From: Deltaproteobacteria bacterium RIFOXYA12_FULL_61_11
GTDB lineage: Bacteria; Bdellovibrionota_F; JAHFAK01; YA12-FULL-61-11
DNA: 8,127 nucleotides
Reading direction: 5' to 3'
Assembly: GCA_001799195.1 (NCBI GenBank)
Contig: MGSU01000189.1
Location: 1,174 to 9,300, forward strand
The notes below the pieces were generated by a model. That model was not told the DNA's origin. It ran no database searches and was given only the letters and a program-made list of their open reading frames with translations. How positions within the stretch are numbered: position 1 is the first letter of the stretch; the number at the start of each line of letters is the position of its first letter. This document shows positions 1-6,125 of the stretch, piece by piece. The translations under genes were made by a program, and so were the position numbers.

Positions 1-14
1 ACCGGAGGACGCCG

Positions 15-422
15 ATGACCTCGCATCACCCTGCCATGCCCCACACGACCTATCCGACCTGTAGCGGCGTCGCTGACGCCGGGACGCACCGGGAGAGCGG
101 GAGCGACGACCCCGCGAGAAGGCCCAGCGTCCAGGTCAACGGGCGCCAGCTCATCGCGATCATCGAGGACGCGTGGCGGGCGGTCCACGCCGCAAACGAC
201 CCACCCTTCCTCTTCTCCCGTGACGGAAGGCTCGTCCGCCAGACCTGCCTGAGCGGGCGGGCCCACGTCGTGCCGATCAACGCCGCCGAGCTGTACGGCA
301 TCCTCGTTCGCGTCGCCGACTGGGTGAGGGCAACGTCGAGCGGCCCCGTTCCCGCAAGGCCGCCCCGCGCGGTGGCCGCCGACATGCGCCGGTTCCCGGA
401 CGCCAGCATCCCCAAGCTGTAG
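15..422 (+). CDS. Short protein resembling the N-terminal module of phage primase/helicase-type proteins (possibly truncated)
   Basis: The 135-residue product has a polar, disordered-looking leader (about residues 1-38) and then a compact segment with VNGRQL (about 41-46), an acidic helix, NDPPFLFSRDGRLVRQ, and a C-terminal helix ending in ADWVR. From memory, this pattern (NGRQL, then NDPP-LF-R-G-LVR, then ADW-R and a proline-rich link) matches the start of large phage proteins related to primase/helicase replication enzymes. Those continue for several hundred residues. Here the frame stops at IPKL, with no Walker or primase motifs, so this is either a stand-alone domain or a decayed gene. 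The start is supported by GGAGG at 4-8, six bases before the ATG. The protein lies just upstream of the repeat-rich non-coding region, which would fit a replication-linked role. The family link is inference. Confidence 0.6.
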   Translation: MTSHHPAMPHTTYPTCSGVADAGTHRESGSDDPARRPSVQVNGRQLIAIIEDAWRAVHAANDPPFLFSRDGRLVRQTCLSGRAHVVPINAAELYGILVRVADWVRATSSGPVPARPPRAVAADMRRFPDASIPKL

Positions 423-445
423 CTACAACTCGATCGCGCAGGCCT

Positions 446-461
446 CCGCCACCACCGGCGG
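446..461 (+). terminator. Small GC hairpin after the first gene, weak terminator candidate
   Basis: CCGCC (446-450) and GGCGG (457-461) form a 5-bp stem with a six-base loop, starting 24 bases after the stop of the first gene. No T-run follows, so it lacks the second half of an intrinsic terminator. It could be only a chance hairpin in GC-rich DNA. Confidence 0.2.
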
Positions 462-567
462 GCGCTGTCTCGGCGCATCGTCCCCCACGCCTCGTGGAAA
501 GCGTGACGGCACTCGTGCGGCCTGCCTCCATGCGGCGCGACGACCCCGAGGCCGTCCTCCGCTCGCC

Positions 568-633
568 GGAGGTGTATCTGAGGTGCATCTTGATGGGCGA
601 AAGGTGCATCTCGTCTACGCCAGATACACCTCC
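568..633. repeat. Perfect 13-bp inverted repeat enclosing two further motif copies
   Basis: GGAGGTGTATCTG at 568-580 is exactly matched by its reverse complement CAGATACACCTCC at 621-633. The 40 bp between them carry two single-orientation copies of the same core motif. As RNA this could form a stem with a large loop. As DNA it presents four protein sites in a symmetric-ended array. Confidence 0.7.
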
Positions 634-863
634 CCAAGTGCCTGCTTTTCCTTCACGTTCTCTTCGAAGGTGGATCTGGTGGATCTGGTTTGGAACCCTG
701 AGCAGATAAATGGGCTGCACGATGTCGTGTCACGTGATCATGAAAATATAGAGGAGCTGGCGGCAGATACACCGAGATACACCTCACGTGGTGCGGGGGA
801 GCATATTCCCCTGCAGTAACAATGACTTCTGCCGCAACTCCCGTCCGGAAGCAGATCCACCTC
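568..863. repeat. Cluster of nine iteron-like or operator-like 9-bp motifs
   Basis: The motif GGTG(T/C/G)ATCT occurs on the plus strand with its first G at 571, 582, 603, 669 and 678, and on the minus strand (as AGAT-N-CACC) at 622-630, 765-773, 775-783 and 853-861. Several spacings are close to whole helical turns (11, 21, 9 and 10 bp), so the copies would face the same side of the DNA. The outermost copies of the left group form a perfect 13-bp inverted repeat (568-580 and 621-633) enclosing two further copies. I saw no such cluster elsewhere in the window. Multiple phased copies next to an AT-richer patch are typical of replication iterons or of cooperative repressor sites. Which of these it is cannot be told from sequence alone. 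Confidence 0.75.
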
Positions 864-993
864 TCCCGGCCTTGCCACGAACGACGTGATGCCGCCGTAG
901 CGTCGACCGCTTCCGACACATCCTCAACGCCGCCGGTAGGTATCCGGTGAACGCCGCCGCTCGAGCGGCAGGCACTACCACCGGAGGTCGCCC

Positions 994-1203
994 ATGGCAT
1001 GGCCAAAGCTCATCAAGCGCACCGTCACCTGCCCGAAGTGCAGCTCCACCGCCCCGGTCGAGATGATCCATCAGCCGCACCAGCGCGTCGATGGCAACCG
1101 TGACCGCATCTACAAGTCGCTGACCTGGGCGGACTGCCCGAAGTGCGGCCACGAGTGGGAGCTGCGCGACGGCCCGAGCCAGGAGCGAGTCGACGCCGAA
1201 TGA
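994..1203 (+). CDS. Small zinc-ribbon protein
   Basis: The 69-residue product has two CPKC knuckles, at residues 13-16 and 48-51 (the second as CPKCGHEW), separated by a 31-residue basic and polar linker. Four cysteines in two CxxC pairs are the standard metal site of a zinc ribbon, a fold often used to bind nucleic acid or protein partners. The start is supported by GGAGGT at 983-988, five bases before the ATG. Its TGA overlaps the ATG of the next gene (ATGA), so the two are probably translationally coupled. That neighbour looks like a sigma factor, so a role in transcription control is possible, but the specific function is unknown. Confidence 0.75.
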   Translation: MAWPKLIKRTVTCPKCSSTAPVEMIHQPHQRVDGNRDRIYKSLTWADCPKCGHEWELRDGPSQERVDAE

Positions 1204-2066
1204 GCACCACTTTCCGCCGGCTCTTCAAGGATCTCCGCGCCGAGGTCCGGGCGTCGAAGCACACCGCGTGCTTCCAGGACGCGAGATGCCGGCATGCGGC
1301 TCTGGCCCGCCACCACACCATCGCCTCGGTGCTGGGCATCCTCGCCGACGAGGGCAAGAAACCCTACGCCGAGAAGGAGGCGCTCACCCGCGCGCTCATC
1401 GCCGAGCAGCAGGCCAGCCCGAACTCGTTCTGGGCGTCGGTGCTGCTCGTTGCCTTCTACCCGATGCTCAGCCGCCTGCGGCATCGGATCTGGGGCGACA
1501 CCATCCCGACCGAGGACCTCGACCAGCTCGTCGTCACCTGCTTCCTTGCGGTGGTCGACGAGTATCCCGTCGATGGCCGCCTCGACCGCACGGCGCTGCG
1601 GTTGCGGCAACGCACCGAGCGTCGGGTCTTCGGCGTCGTCCGCCGCGAGCAGGAGGAGCGACAGCAGGTGACCTCCGTCGATCCCGATACCTTCGAGGAC
1701 CTCGAGGTTGAGCGGTGGCCGGAGGTGCGGGACGAGAGCCCTCGCGGCCCGCGCAACGCAGCCGAGGCCGCGGACGTCGTCTCGCTCCTGGTCGAGCGCG
1801 CCGGGGACAAGCTCGACGGCGAGACCTTCGACCTGGTGACCGCGACTATCGTCTGCGGCCGGCGAATCCCGGTCTTCCTCGATCGATTGCTGCCCGACCT
1901 GCCGTCGGACGAGAAGGACCGGGTCTACCAGCGCGTGAAGCGGCGCCACAGCCGGGCGCTGAAACGCATCCGCCCCGTGCTCGAGCACCTCCGCTGTCCC
2001 TGCAAGGACCACGAGGGGCTTTGCTCCGGCAGAGACCCCGAGTTGCAGGAGGACATCGAGCGATGA
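1200..2066 (+). CDS. Sigma-70-like helix-turn-helix protein, candidate phage transcription regulator
   Basis: The 288-residue product has two parts that resemble sigma-70 family regions. Residues about 80-150 form a helical segment (FYPMLSRLRHRIWGD, then EDLDQLVVTCFLAVVDEY, then an arginine-rich helix RLRQRTERRVFGVVRRE) like region 2. Residues about 205-260 (LDGETFDLVTATIVCGRRI followed by a basic helix VYQRVKRRHSRALKRIR) resemble region 4, the -35-binding helix-turn-helix. A cysteine cluster at 266, 268 and 275 near the C terminus is unusual and may bind metal. I chose the ATG at 1200 because it overlaps the upstream stop as ATGA; AGGAG at 1181-1185 is a somewhat distant ribosome site. An upstream in-frame start at 1143 lies inside the zinc-ribbon gene and is less likely. 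Phages often use sigma-like proteins to switch on late genes, which is the likely role here by inference. Confidence 0.7.
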   Translation: MSTTFRRLFKDLRAEVRASKHTACFQDARCRHAALARHHTIASVLGILADEGKKPYAEKEALTRALIAEQQASPNSFWASVLLVAFYPMLSRLRHRIWGDTIPTEDLDQLVVTCFLAVVDEYPVDGRLDRTALRLRQRTERRVFGVVRREQEERQQVTSVDPDTFEDLEVERWPEVRDESPRGPRNAAEAADVVSLLVERAGDKLDGETFDLVTATIVCGRRIPVFLDRLLPDLPSDEKDRVYQRVKRRHSRALKRIRPVLEHLRCPCKDHEGLCSGRDPELQEDIER

Positions 2067-2305
2067 CCACCCAGGAACCAAGAGCCGTGATGGCCAAAGC
2101 CTTCCGCGAGACCACGCTCAGCCTGATCGGGCTGTTCCAGATCTATGAGGTGGACCCCGAGCTGGCGGACGCGACCGCCGATGCGCTCGGGCGCCTGTTC
2201 CGCCGGCACCTGTGCCAGACCGCGGCCAGCTCGGACGGGGACCGCCGCTCGCCGCTCCATGCGCTCGTGGACGAGATGGATCGAGTTTTGGGCAGGACCC
2301 TGTGA
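2063..2305 (+). CDS. Small helical protein of unknown function
   Basis: I do not recognise this 80-residue protein. It is predicted to be mostly helical, with an amphipathic segment around residues 10-50 ([32 protein letters not shown]) and a second helix at about 64-77. It has no signal peptide and no clear membrane span. It starts with an ATGA overlap with the sigma-like gene and has a strong AGGAGG at 2047-2052, so it is very likely translated as part of the same operon. It precedes the putative small terminase gene with little or no gap. Confidence 0.7.
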   Translation: MTTQEPRAVMAKAFRETTLSLIGLFQIYEVDPELADATADALGRLFRRHLCQTAASSDGDRRSPLHALVDEMDRVLGRTL

Positions 2306-2316
2306 GGCAGCGGACT

Positions 2317-3186
2317 ATGGACGACTCGGGCAACTCGGGACGCAAGACGGGCCGGCCCAAGAAGGGCGATGGGCCGCGCGTACCCTACGACGAGCTCGAC
2401 CGGGTGCTCGTGTTCGGCGAGGTCGTGCAGACCGACGAAGGCGGCACGAGCATCGTCTACCCCTCGTACCGGGATCTCGCCCAGCGCTACAACGTGGCGC
2501 ACAGCCTGGTCGCTCAGTACGCCCGCAAGCACGACTGCCTCCGGCGGCGCAAGGAGGCGAAGGCCCGCGTCGCGGTCAAGGCCGAGCAGAAGATCGTGGA
2601 GATGCGCGCGACCGCCATCGCCCTGTCGAAGGACGACGCGCTGCGGATGATCGACACCTACCTCGTGGGCTTCGAGAAGTCGCTCTCCGAGGGCCGCGTG
2701 CGCTTCGACAACCCGACCGACTTCAACACCATGCTCCGGCTCAAGGAGTTCATCCTGGGCGGGGCCGACTCGCGACAGGAGATCCACGCGGCGCTATCGC
2801 TCGAGGACATCCAGTCCCGCCACCAGCGGATGCTGCGGGCAGCGCAGCAGGCCTCGGCCGAGGAGCGCGGCGAGGTGCTCGACGTGTTGCCCTCGGAGGA
2901 CTCCGAAACAATTGACCGCTATTTGCCCGGAAACTCCCCGGCGACCCCGAGCGAGGCTGCCGCCGGAGAAGTGCCCGGTCACTTCCGAGAGGCGGCGCCG
3001 GTGGTCTCGGCGCGCCAGGGTGCCGCGTGTCGCGCCGAGGATCGGAGAGCGGACGACGAGGCCAGGGACCGCGGACGCGCGCCACACGCGGCGAACGTGG
3101 CGCCCACGGGGCCAAGCTCCGGGCCGGACGAGCCCGCGACCCCCGTCAGAGACGAGGAAGGCACGAAGAAGAGGGGAACACGATGA
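2317..3186 (+). CDS. Helix-turn-helix protein, probable terminase small subunit
   Basis: The 289-residue product has a basic N terminus with GRPKKG (residues 12-17), then a helix-turn-helix-like segment at about 48-80 ([20 protein letters not shown], then [13 protein letters not shown]), a long charged helix at about 80-125, and [18 protein letters not shown] at about 132-149. The DNA-binding head followed by a helical oligomerisation part ending in a 'RLKEF-LGG' stretch is like small terminase subunits, which recognise the packaging site and pass DNA to the large subunit. The C-terminal third (about 205-289) is rich in Ala, Arg, Pro and Glu and has weaker third-position GC than the rest, so it may be disordered or derived from joined DNA. 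The start could instead be GTG at 2302, which overlaps the previous stop as GTGA. The ribosome site is weak either way. A plain DNA-binding regulator is the alternative. Confidence 0.6.
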   Translation: MDDSGNSGRKTGRPKKGDGPRVPYDELDRVLVFGEVVQTDEGGTSIVYPSYRDLAQRYNVAHSLVAQYARKHDCLRRRKEAKARVAVKAEQKIVEMRATAIALSKDDALRMIDTYLVGFEKSLSEGRVRFDNPTDFNTMLRLKEFILGGADSRQEIHAALSLEDIQSRHQRMLRAAQQASAEERGEVLDVLPSEDSETIDRYLPGNSPATPSEAAAGEVPGHFREAAPVVSARQGAACRAEDRRADDEARDRGRAPHAANVAPTGPSSGPDEPATPVRDEEGTKKRGTR

Positions 3187-3698
3187 GCGCGCACGAACCC
3201 TCGCGACACCACGAGTCTCCGCGCCCACAGTCTCGAGCACAGCCCCAGCGCAGGCAGGCTCGCGGAAGAACACGACGGCCACCTCGATCCACCCGCTCCG
3301 GCGGGCGCCGAACCAGGCCTGGCCAACCGCCGACAACAGACAAAAGCGGCCATTGGCTCGCCTGGCGCTCACGGAATTACGCGGGGTTGCGCCGTGCCAG
3401 AGGCCAGCCCCGCGCCGAGTCGAACCGCCGGTTTCCTCGGCTTCGCCCGGGCGGGGGCGAGGCAGGGCTCAGGCAAGCCGCAGGTCGAGCCCGACCAGGG
3501 GGGGGCGGGTCCGACTTTCGGCGCCGAACACCTACACCGCCAGGGTGCCTGGGGCCGATTACGACTGCGCCAGTTTTCGGAAAGTGGGCGGGGGTCACGA
3601 TGAGAAGTGAACAGCAGCCGGATCGGGCTCGCACAGGGCGAGTGTGCAATTTCGATCTGCAAGTAGGTCCGCGCACGATCGGATCGCCCGGGCGACGC
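3187..3698. other. Stretch without a convincing gene, between the helix-turn-helix gene and the recombinase
   Basis: A frame opens with ATG at 3183 (ATGA overlap, GAGGGG upstream) and stays open to 4409. It encodes arginine/proline-rich, low-complexity sequence and then runs fully antisense to the recombinase, so I do not call it. The region has long G-runs (about 3449-3460 and 3499-3511), a 12-bp palindrome next to the recombinase stop, and the inverted repeat GCACA/TGTGC at 3631-3647. I checked for a tRNA at the GTTCGA motif seen on the minus strand near 3420: the bases around it do not make a T-stem. The location next to a recombinase makes this the first place to look for an attachment site. 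Confidence 0.5.
3684..3695. repeat. 12-bp perfect palindrome just past the recombinase stop
   Basis: TCGCCCGGGCGA reads the same on both strands and lies three bases beyond the stop codon of the minus-strand recombinase. It has no loop and no T-run, so it is a poor terminator as it stands. It could be part of a recombination or protein-binding site, or a chance palindrome in GC-rich DNA. Confidence 0.4.
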
Positions 3699-4310
3699 TC
3701 AACACGGCAGGTCGCGCACGGCTCGCAGGATGTCCTCGTCCGAGGGACCGGCGTAGCGGATCGTGCTGGTGATGCTCTTGTGCCGAGCGACGCGCTGCGT
3801 GAGGCGGATGTCCCGGGTGCTGCGGTAGACATTGGTCAGGGACGAGTGCCGCATGGAGTGGAACGACAGCACGCGCTCGAACCCGGCGCGCTCCTGCCAG
3901 ACGTGGAAGAGGTTGCGGAGCTGGCGGCTGGAGAGCCGCAGCCCGCGGCGGCTGACGAACAGCGGCGCATCAGGCTCCAGCCCCTCTCCCCGCTGCTTCT
4001 TCCAGCGCCAGAGCTTCTCCAGCTTGGCCCGCAGCGGGTCGGGCAGCACGACCTCCTGCATGGACTCGTCGTCGTTGCTTCGCTTGAACACGCGGAGCTG
4101 GACGCGGCGGCGAGCCTTGCCCTCGACGCCGAACACGTCGCCGACGTTCAGGGCGAGAAGCTCGGCCTCGCGCAGTGCGGTGCCCAGGGCGAAGCTCAGC
4201 AGCACGTGGTCCCTGAAGCCGCGGGCATGCTCGCCCGTGACCTTGAGGAGCCGCGCCTGCTCGGCGTCGGTCAGGGTCCTCGGGGTGCGGGTGGACTCGG
4301 CGTAGCTCAT
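3699..4310 (-). CDS. Minimal tyrosine recombinase/integrase (catalytic domain only)
   Basis: The 203-residue product is a complete catalytic domain of the tyrosine recombinase family, which cuts and rejoins DNA through a covalent 3'-phosphotyrosine. The active-site residues are present in order: Arg47 in LREAEL, Lys76 in the beta-hairpin region, His151 and Arg154 in HSMR, His177 in ARHKS, and Tyr186 in [10 protein letters not shown]. The usual N-terminal core-binding domain of about 100 residues is absent: the protein begins only some 15 residues before the catalytic fold. FimB/FimE-type invertases of about 200 residues have the same layout. The start is fixed by an excellent ribosome site. 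The gene faces away from the large terminase and lies between it and the putative small terminase. It may integrate the phage, resolve dimers or invert a segment; the sequence does not say which. Confidence 0.95.
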   Translation of the reverse strand: MSYAESTRTPRTLTDAEQARLLKVTGEHARGFRDHVLLSFALGTALREAELLALNVGDVFGVEGKARRRVQLRVFKRSNDDESMQEVVLPDPLRAKLEKLWRWKKQRGEGLEPDAPLFVSRRGLRLSSRQLRNLFHVWQERAGFERVLSFHSMRHSSLTNVYRSTRDIRLTQRVARHKSITSTIRYAGPSDEDILRAVRDLPC

Positions 4311-4313
4311 GAC

Positions 4314-4323
4314 ATCACCTCCT
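4314..4323 (-). promoter_or_regulatory. Near-ideal ribosome binding site of the recombinase gene
   Basis: On the minus strand, AGGAGGTGAT matches the full 10-base complement of the usual bacterial 16S rRNA 3' end and lies three bases before the ATG (seven counted from GGAGG). This fixes the start of the recombinase and suggests efficient translation whenever the message is made. Confidence 0.8.
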
Positions 4324-4391
4324 GTTGGTCGCTCGTCACGCTCACATGCAGGCGTTCAACCGCCGGAAAGGCAAGGCGAAAGGCGGTTCGA

Positions 4392-4398
4392 GAAGGGG
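4392..4398 (+). promoter_or_regulatory. Ribosome binding site that favours the GTG start of the large terminase
   Basis: GAAGGGG lies seven bases before GTG at 4406. The upstream in-frame ATG at 4346 is preceded by a pyrimidine-rich stretch without any Shine-Dalgarno-like bases. This is the main reason for choosing the later start. Confidence 0.45.
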
Positions 4399-4405
4399 CG
4401 GCGCC

Positions 4406-5842
4406 GTGACGCTCGGCATCGTCAAACGGACCGAGGAGGAGTTCGCCGAGTGGCTGGCCCAGGAGTGGGGCTTCCTTTGCGGCCTCGGCTCCTTCGATGA
4501 CGAGCCCCTGGTGCTCGAGCCCTACCAGATCGCGTTCCTGGAGAACCGCTCCCGCTTCCGCTGGATCACCAAGAGCCGCCAGGTGGGCTTCTCGTTCCTG
4601 TTCGCGCTCGAGGCTCTGGCCAGGTGCCACCTGCGGGAGAAGCACACCGCGGTCTTTGTCAGCTACAACCTCGACGACGCCAAGGAGAAGATCCTGGCCG
4701 CGCGCCAGGTCCACGAGGAGCTACCGCTCGCGTACCAGAAGCGACTCGTCGTGGACTCGAAAACCGAGCTCGCCTTCGAGTCGAACGGCCCGGGCAAGCG
4801 GGTCTCGCGCATCCTGTCGAACCCGTCCAAGGCGCCGCGCGGCAAGAAGGGCGACTGCTACCTCGACGAGCTGGCGCACTACGTCAACGATCGCGAGGTC
4901 TACCGCGGCTCGACCGCGCTCATCCTGCGCTCGTTCGGCCAACTCTCGGGCTGCTCCACGCCGCTCGGTCGGCGCGGCATCTTCTGGGAGATCGCCACCG
5001 AGGAGCTGCGCAAGTACCCCCACCACACCCGACAGGATGTCCCGTGGTGGCTGTGCCGGTTCTTCTGCAACGACGTCGCACGGGCATCGGTCGAGGCGGC
5101 GCACTTGCCCACCGATGAGCGGGTCGCCACGTTCGGCCGGCAGACCCTCATCGAGCAGCTCGACTCCCTGCCGCTCGACGACTTCCAGCAGGAGTTCGAG
5201 TGCCGCTTCGTGGACGAGAGCTACAGCTTCTATCCCTACGACCTGATCCTGCCCTGCACGAGTGACGAGCTGGTGCTCTGTGACGACGCCACCGATCTGC
5301 CGCTGCCGGACGGGCGGATCGTGGCGGGCTTCGACGTGGGCCGGACTCGGGATCGCTCCGAGCTGGCGGTGTTCGAGGAGAAGGACGGACGCTTCGTCTG
5401 CCGGTTGCTCAGGCGCTACGAGCAGGTGCCGTTCTCCGAACAGGAGGCCGATCTGCGGCGGCTGCTCGACACCGTGCCCGTGTCACGGCTGTCCGTGGAC
5501 AAGAGCGGCATCGGCATGAACCTCGCCGAGAACCTGGCCCGCGACTACCCGCAGGTCGTGGCCGAGGCCTTCAGCAACGAGTCCAAGGAGCGCTGGGCCA
5601 CGGACTTCAAGATCCTTCTCCAGCGCAAGGACATCGTGCTGCCGCGCGACCGCGAGCTGGTCGGGCAGGTCCACTCGATCAAGCGCCGGGTGCTGCCGTC
5701 CGGCAAGGTGAGCTTCGATGCCGAGCGCAGCGCCCGCGGCGGACACGCCGACCGCTTCTGGGCGATCGCGCTCGCCTGCCAGAAGGAGCGCGGCCCGGCC
5801 CCCTCGCGCACCACCGAGATCGGGGTGCGGGTGATCGGGTAG
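4406..5842 (+). CDS. terL: Phage terminase large subunit (packaging ATPase and nuclease)
   Basis: This motor cuts concatemeric phage DNA and pumps it through the portal into the empty head. With the GTG start the product has 478 residues. The ATPase part carries KSRQVGFS at 56-63, a deviant Walker A in which the lysine sits at the start of the loop rather than before the last Ser/Thr (as in lambda-type terminases), and CYLDEL at 151-156 as Walker B with the catalytic Glu. The RNase H-like nuclease follows, with acidic residues in [10 protein letters not shown] (Asp310), SVDKSGIG (Asp365) and GGHADRF (Asp449). I prefer GTG at 4406, which has GAAGGGG at 4392-4398 and leaves 95 bp for divergent promoters. 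ATG at 4346 or TTG at 4325 would add a short basic tail but lack a ribosome site. Its usual partner lies upstream, beyond the recombinase. Confidence 0.93.
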   Translation: MTLGIVKRTEEEFAEWLAQEWGFLCGLGSFDDEPLVLEPYQIAFLENRSRFRWITKSRQVGFSFLFALEALARCHLREKHTAVFVSYNLDDAKEKILAARQVHEELPLAYQKRLVVDSKTELAFESNGPGKRVSRILSNPSKAPRGKKGDCYLDELAHYVNDREVYRGSTALILRSFGQLSGCSTPLGRRGIFWEIATEELRKYPHHTRQDVPWWLCRFFCNDVARASVEAAHLPTDERVATFGRQTLIEQLDSLPLDDFQQEFECRFVDESYSFYPYDLILPCTSDELVLCDDATDLPLPDGRIVAGFDVGRTRDRSELAVFEEKDGRFVCRLLRRYEQVPFSEQEADLRRLLDTVPVSRLSVDKSGIGMNLAENLARDYPQVVAEAFSNESKERWATDFKILLQRKDIVLPRDRELVGQVHSIKRRVLPSGKVSFDAERSARGGHADRFWAIALACQKERGPAPSRTTEIGVRVIG

Positions 5843-5845
5843 CCC

Positions 5846-5877
5846 CTGTCCCCGCTGAGGGCGTCTCGGGCTTTGCC
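5846..5877 (+). repeat. 32-bp intercistronic element, copy 1
   Basis: The element starts with CTGTCCCCGCTG and ends with GGCTTTGCC, separated by 11 variable bases. It lies three bases after the stop of the large terminase. A second copy with the same ends and exactly the same spacing lies directly after the stop of the next gene (6078-6109). Conserved ends with a free middle suggest a binding or processing site, or a duplication of a leader together with a small gene. Confidence 0.6.
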
Positions 5878-5900
5878 TCCCTGGAACCAACTCCGGGAGG
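5876..5900 (+). promoter_or_regulatory. Hairpin that hides the ribosome binding site of the holin-like gene
   Basis: CCTCCC at 5876-5881 pairs perfectly with GGGAGG at 5895-5900 across a 13-base loop. GGGAGG is the ribosome binding site of the ATG at 5907. Six consecutive strong pairs would reduce initiation, so this is a candidate translational brake on a gene whose product would be harmful if made early. Confidence 0.45.
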
Positions 5901-5906
5901 TGCGTC

Positions 5907-6077
5907 ATGAAGTCCTGGTACGAGAGCAAGACCATCTGGCTGGGCGTCGCGACGATCGCGACGGCGCTCGTCTCCGCGCTGGTCGGCGGGGCTGGCTGGC
6001 AGGAGGCGGTGATCGCCGCCATCGGCGCGGCCAACGTCTACCTGCGGACCCAGACGGAGAAGCCGCTCACCAAGTAG
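5907..6077 (+). CDS. Small holin-like membrane protein
   Basis: The 56-residue product begins MKSWYESKTIWLGV, continues as a hydrophobic stretch at about residues 10-29 (IWLGVATIATALVSALVGG), then a second mildly hydrophobic helix (about 33-46, EAVIAAIGAANVYL) and a basic tail LRTQTEKPLTK. The layout 'SKT-W', one membrane helix, then 'A-N-(V/I)-LR--T--P' is like many small phage proteins annotated as putative holins or unknown membrane proteins. Holins open the inner membrane to time lysis. Placement between the terminase and portal genes, without an endolysin in view, makes the lysis role uncertain. The gene has GGGAGG at 5895-5900 and a clear ATG. The family resemblance is from memory. Confidence 0.7.
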   Translation: MKSWYESKTIWLGVATIATALVSALVGGAGWQEAVIAAIGAANVYLRTQTEKPLTK

Positions 6078-6109
6078 CTGTCCCCGCTGGAGACCCCTAT
6101 GGCTTTGCC
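6078..6109 (+). repeat. 32-bp intercistronic element, copy 2
   Basis: It has the same CTGTCCCCGCTG and GGCTTTGCC ends as the copy at 5846-5877, again separated by 11 unrelated bases, and starts immediately after the TAG of the holin-like gene. A ribosome-site-like sequence follows shortly after it (GGAGG at 6115-6119), as it does after copy 1 (GGGAGG at 5895-5900). Confidence 0.6.
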
Positions 6110-6125
6110 CTTTCGGAGGCGAGGC

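Larger units (their letters stand above)
423..993. other. Gene-free control region with repeats
   Basis: No reading frame here has a credible start, ribosome site and codon pattern together, and frames that cross the region carry stretches forced by the repeated motif. It contains the repeat cluster described separately, an AT-richer patch at about 700-750 that stands out from the GC-rich surroundings, the palindrome TCACGTGA at 730-737 and the 14-bp palindrome GCCGCTCGAGCGGC at 956-969. It separates the replication-like gene on the left from a tightly packed gene cluster on the right, so promoters for that cluster probably lie here. I could not single out a convincing -35/-10 pair. Confidence 0.6.

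Noticed and set aside
494-709. Small plus-strand frame across the repeat cluster
   Set aside because: No good ribosome site, the codon pattern is poor, and part of the peptide is dictated by the repeated DNA motif.
568-863. CRISPR array
   Set aside because: The repeated unit is only 9-13 bp, occurs in both orientations and has irregular spacing, with no cas genes nearby.
1110-2081. Minus-strand open frame of 323 codons opposite the sigma-like gene
   Set aside because: It mirrors the codon structure of the plus-strand gene. That gene has overlaps and ribosome sites linking it to its neighbours; the antisense frame has neither.
3385-3480. Possible tRNA on the minus strand, suggested by GGTTCGACTC (a T-loop-like motif)
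   Set aside because: The five bases on each side of the loop do not pair, and no acceptor stem could be built, so it is not a tRNA and gives no att-site evidence.
3027-4409. Long plus-strand open frame of 460 codons, with a good-looking ATG at 3183
   Set aside because: It runs fully antisense to the recombinase, whose catalytic residues are all present. The predicted protein is low-complexity and Arg-rich with no recognisable domain. Long antisense frames are expected in GC-rich DNA.
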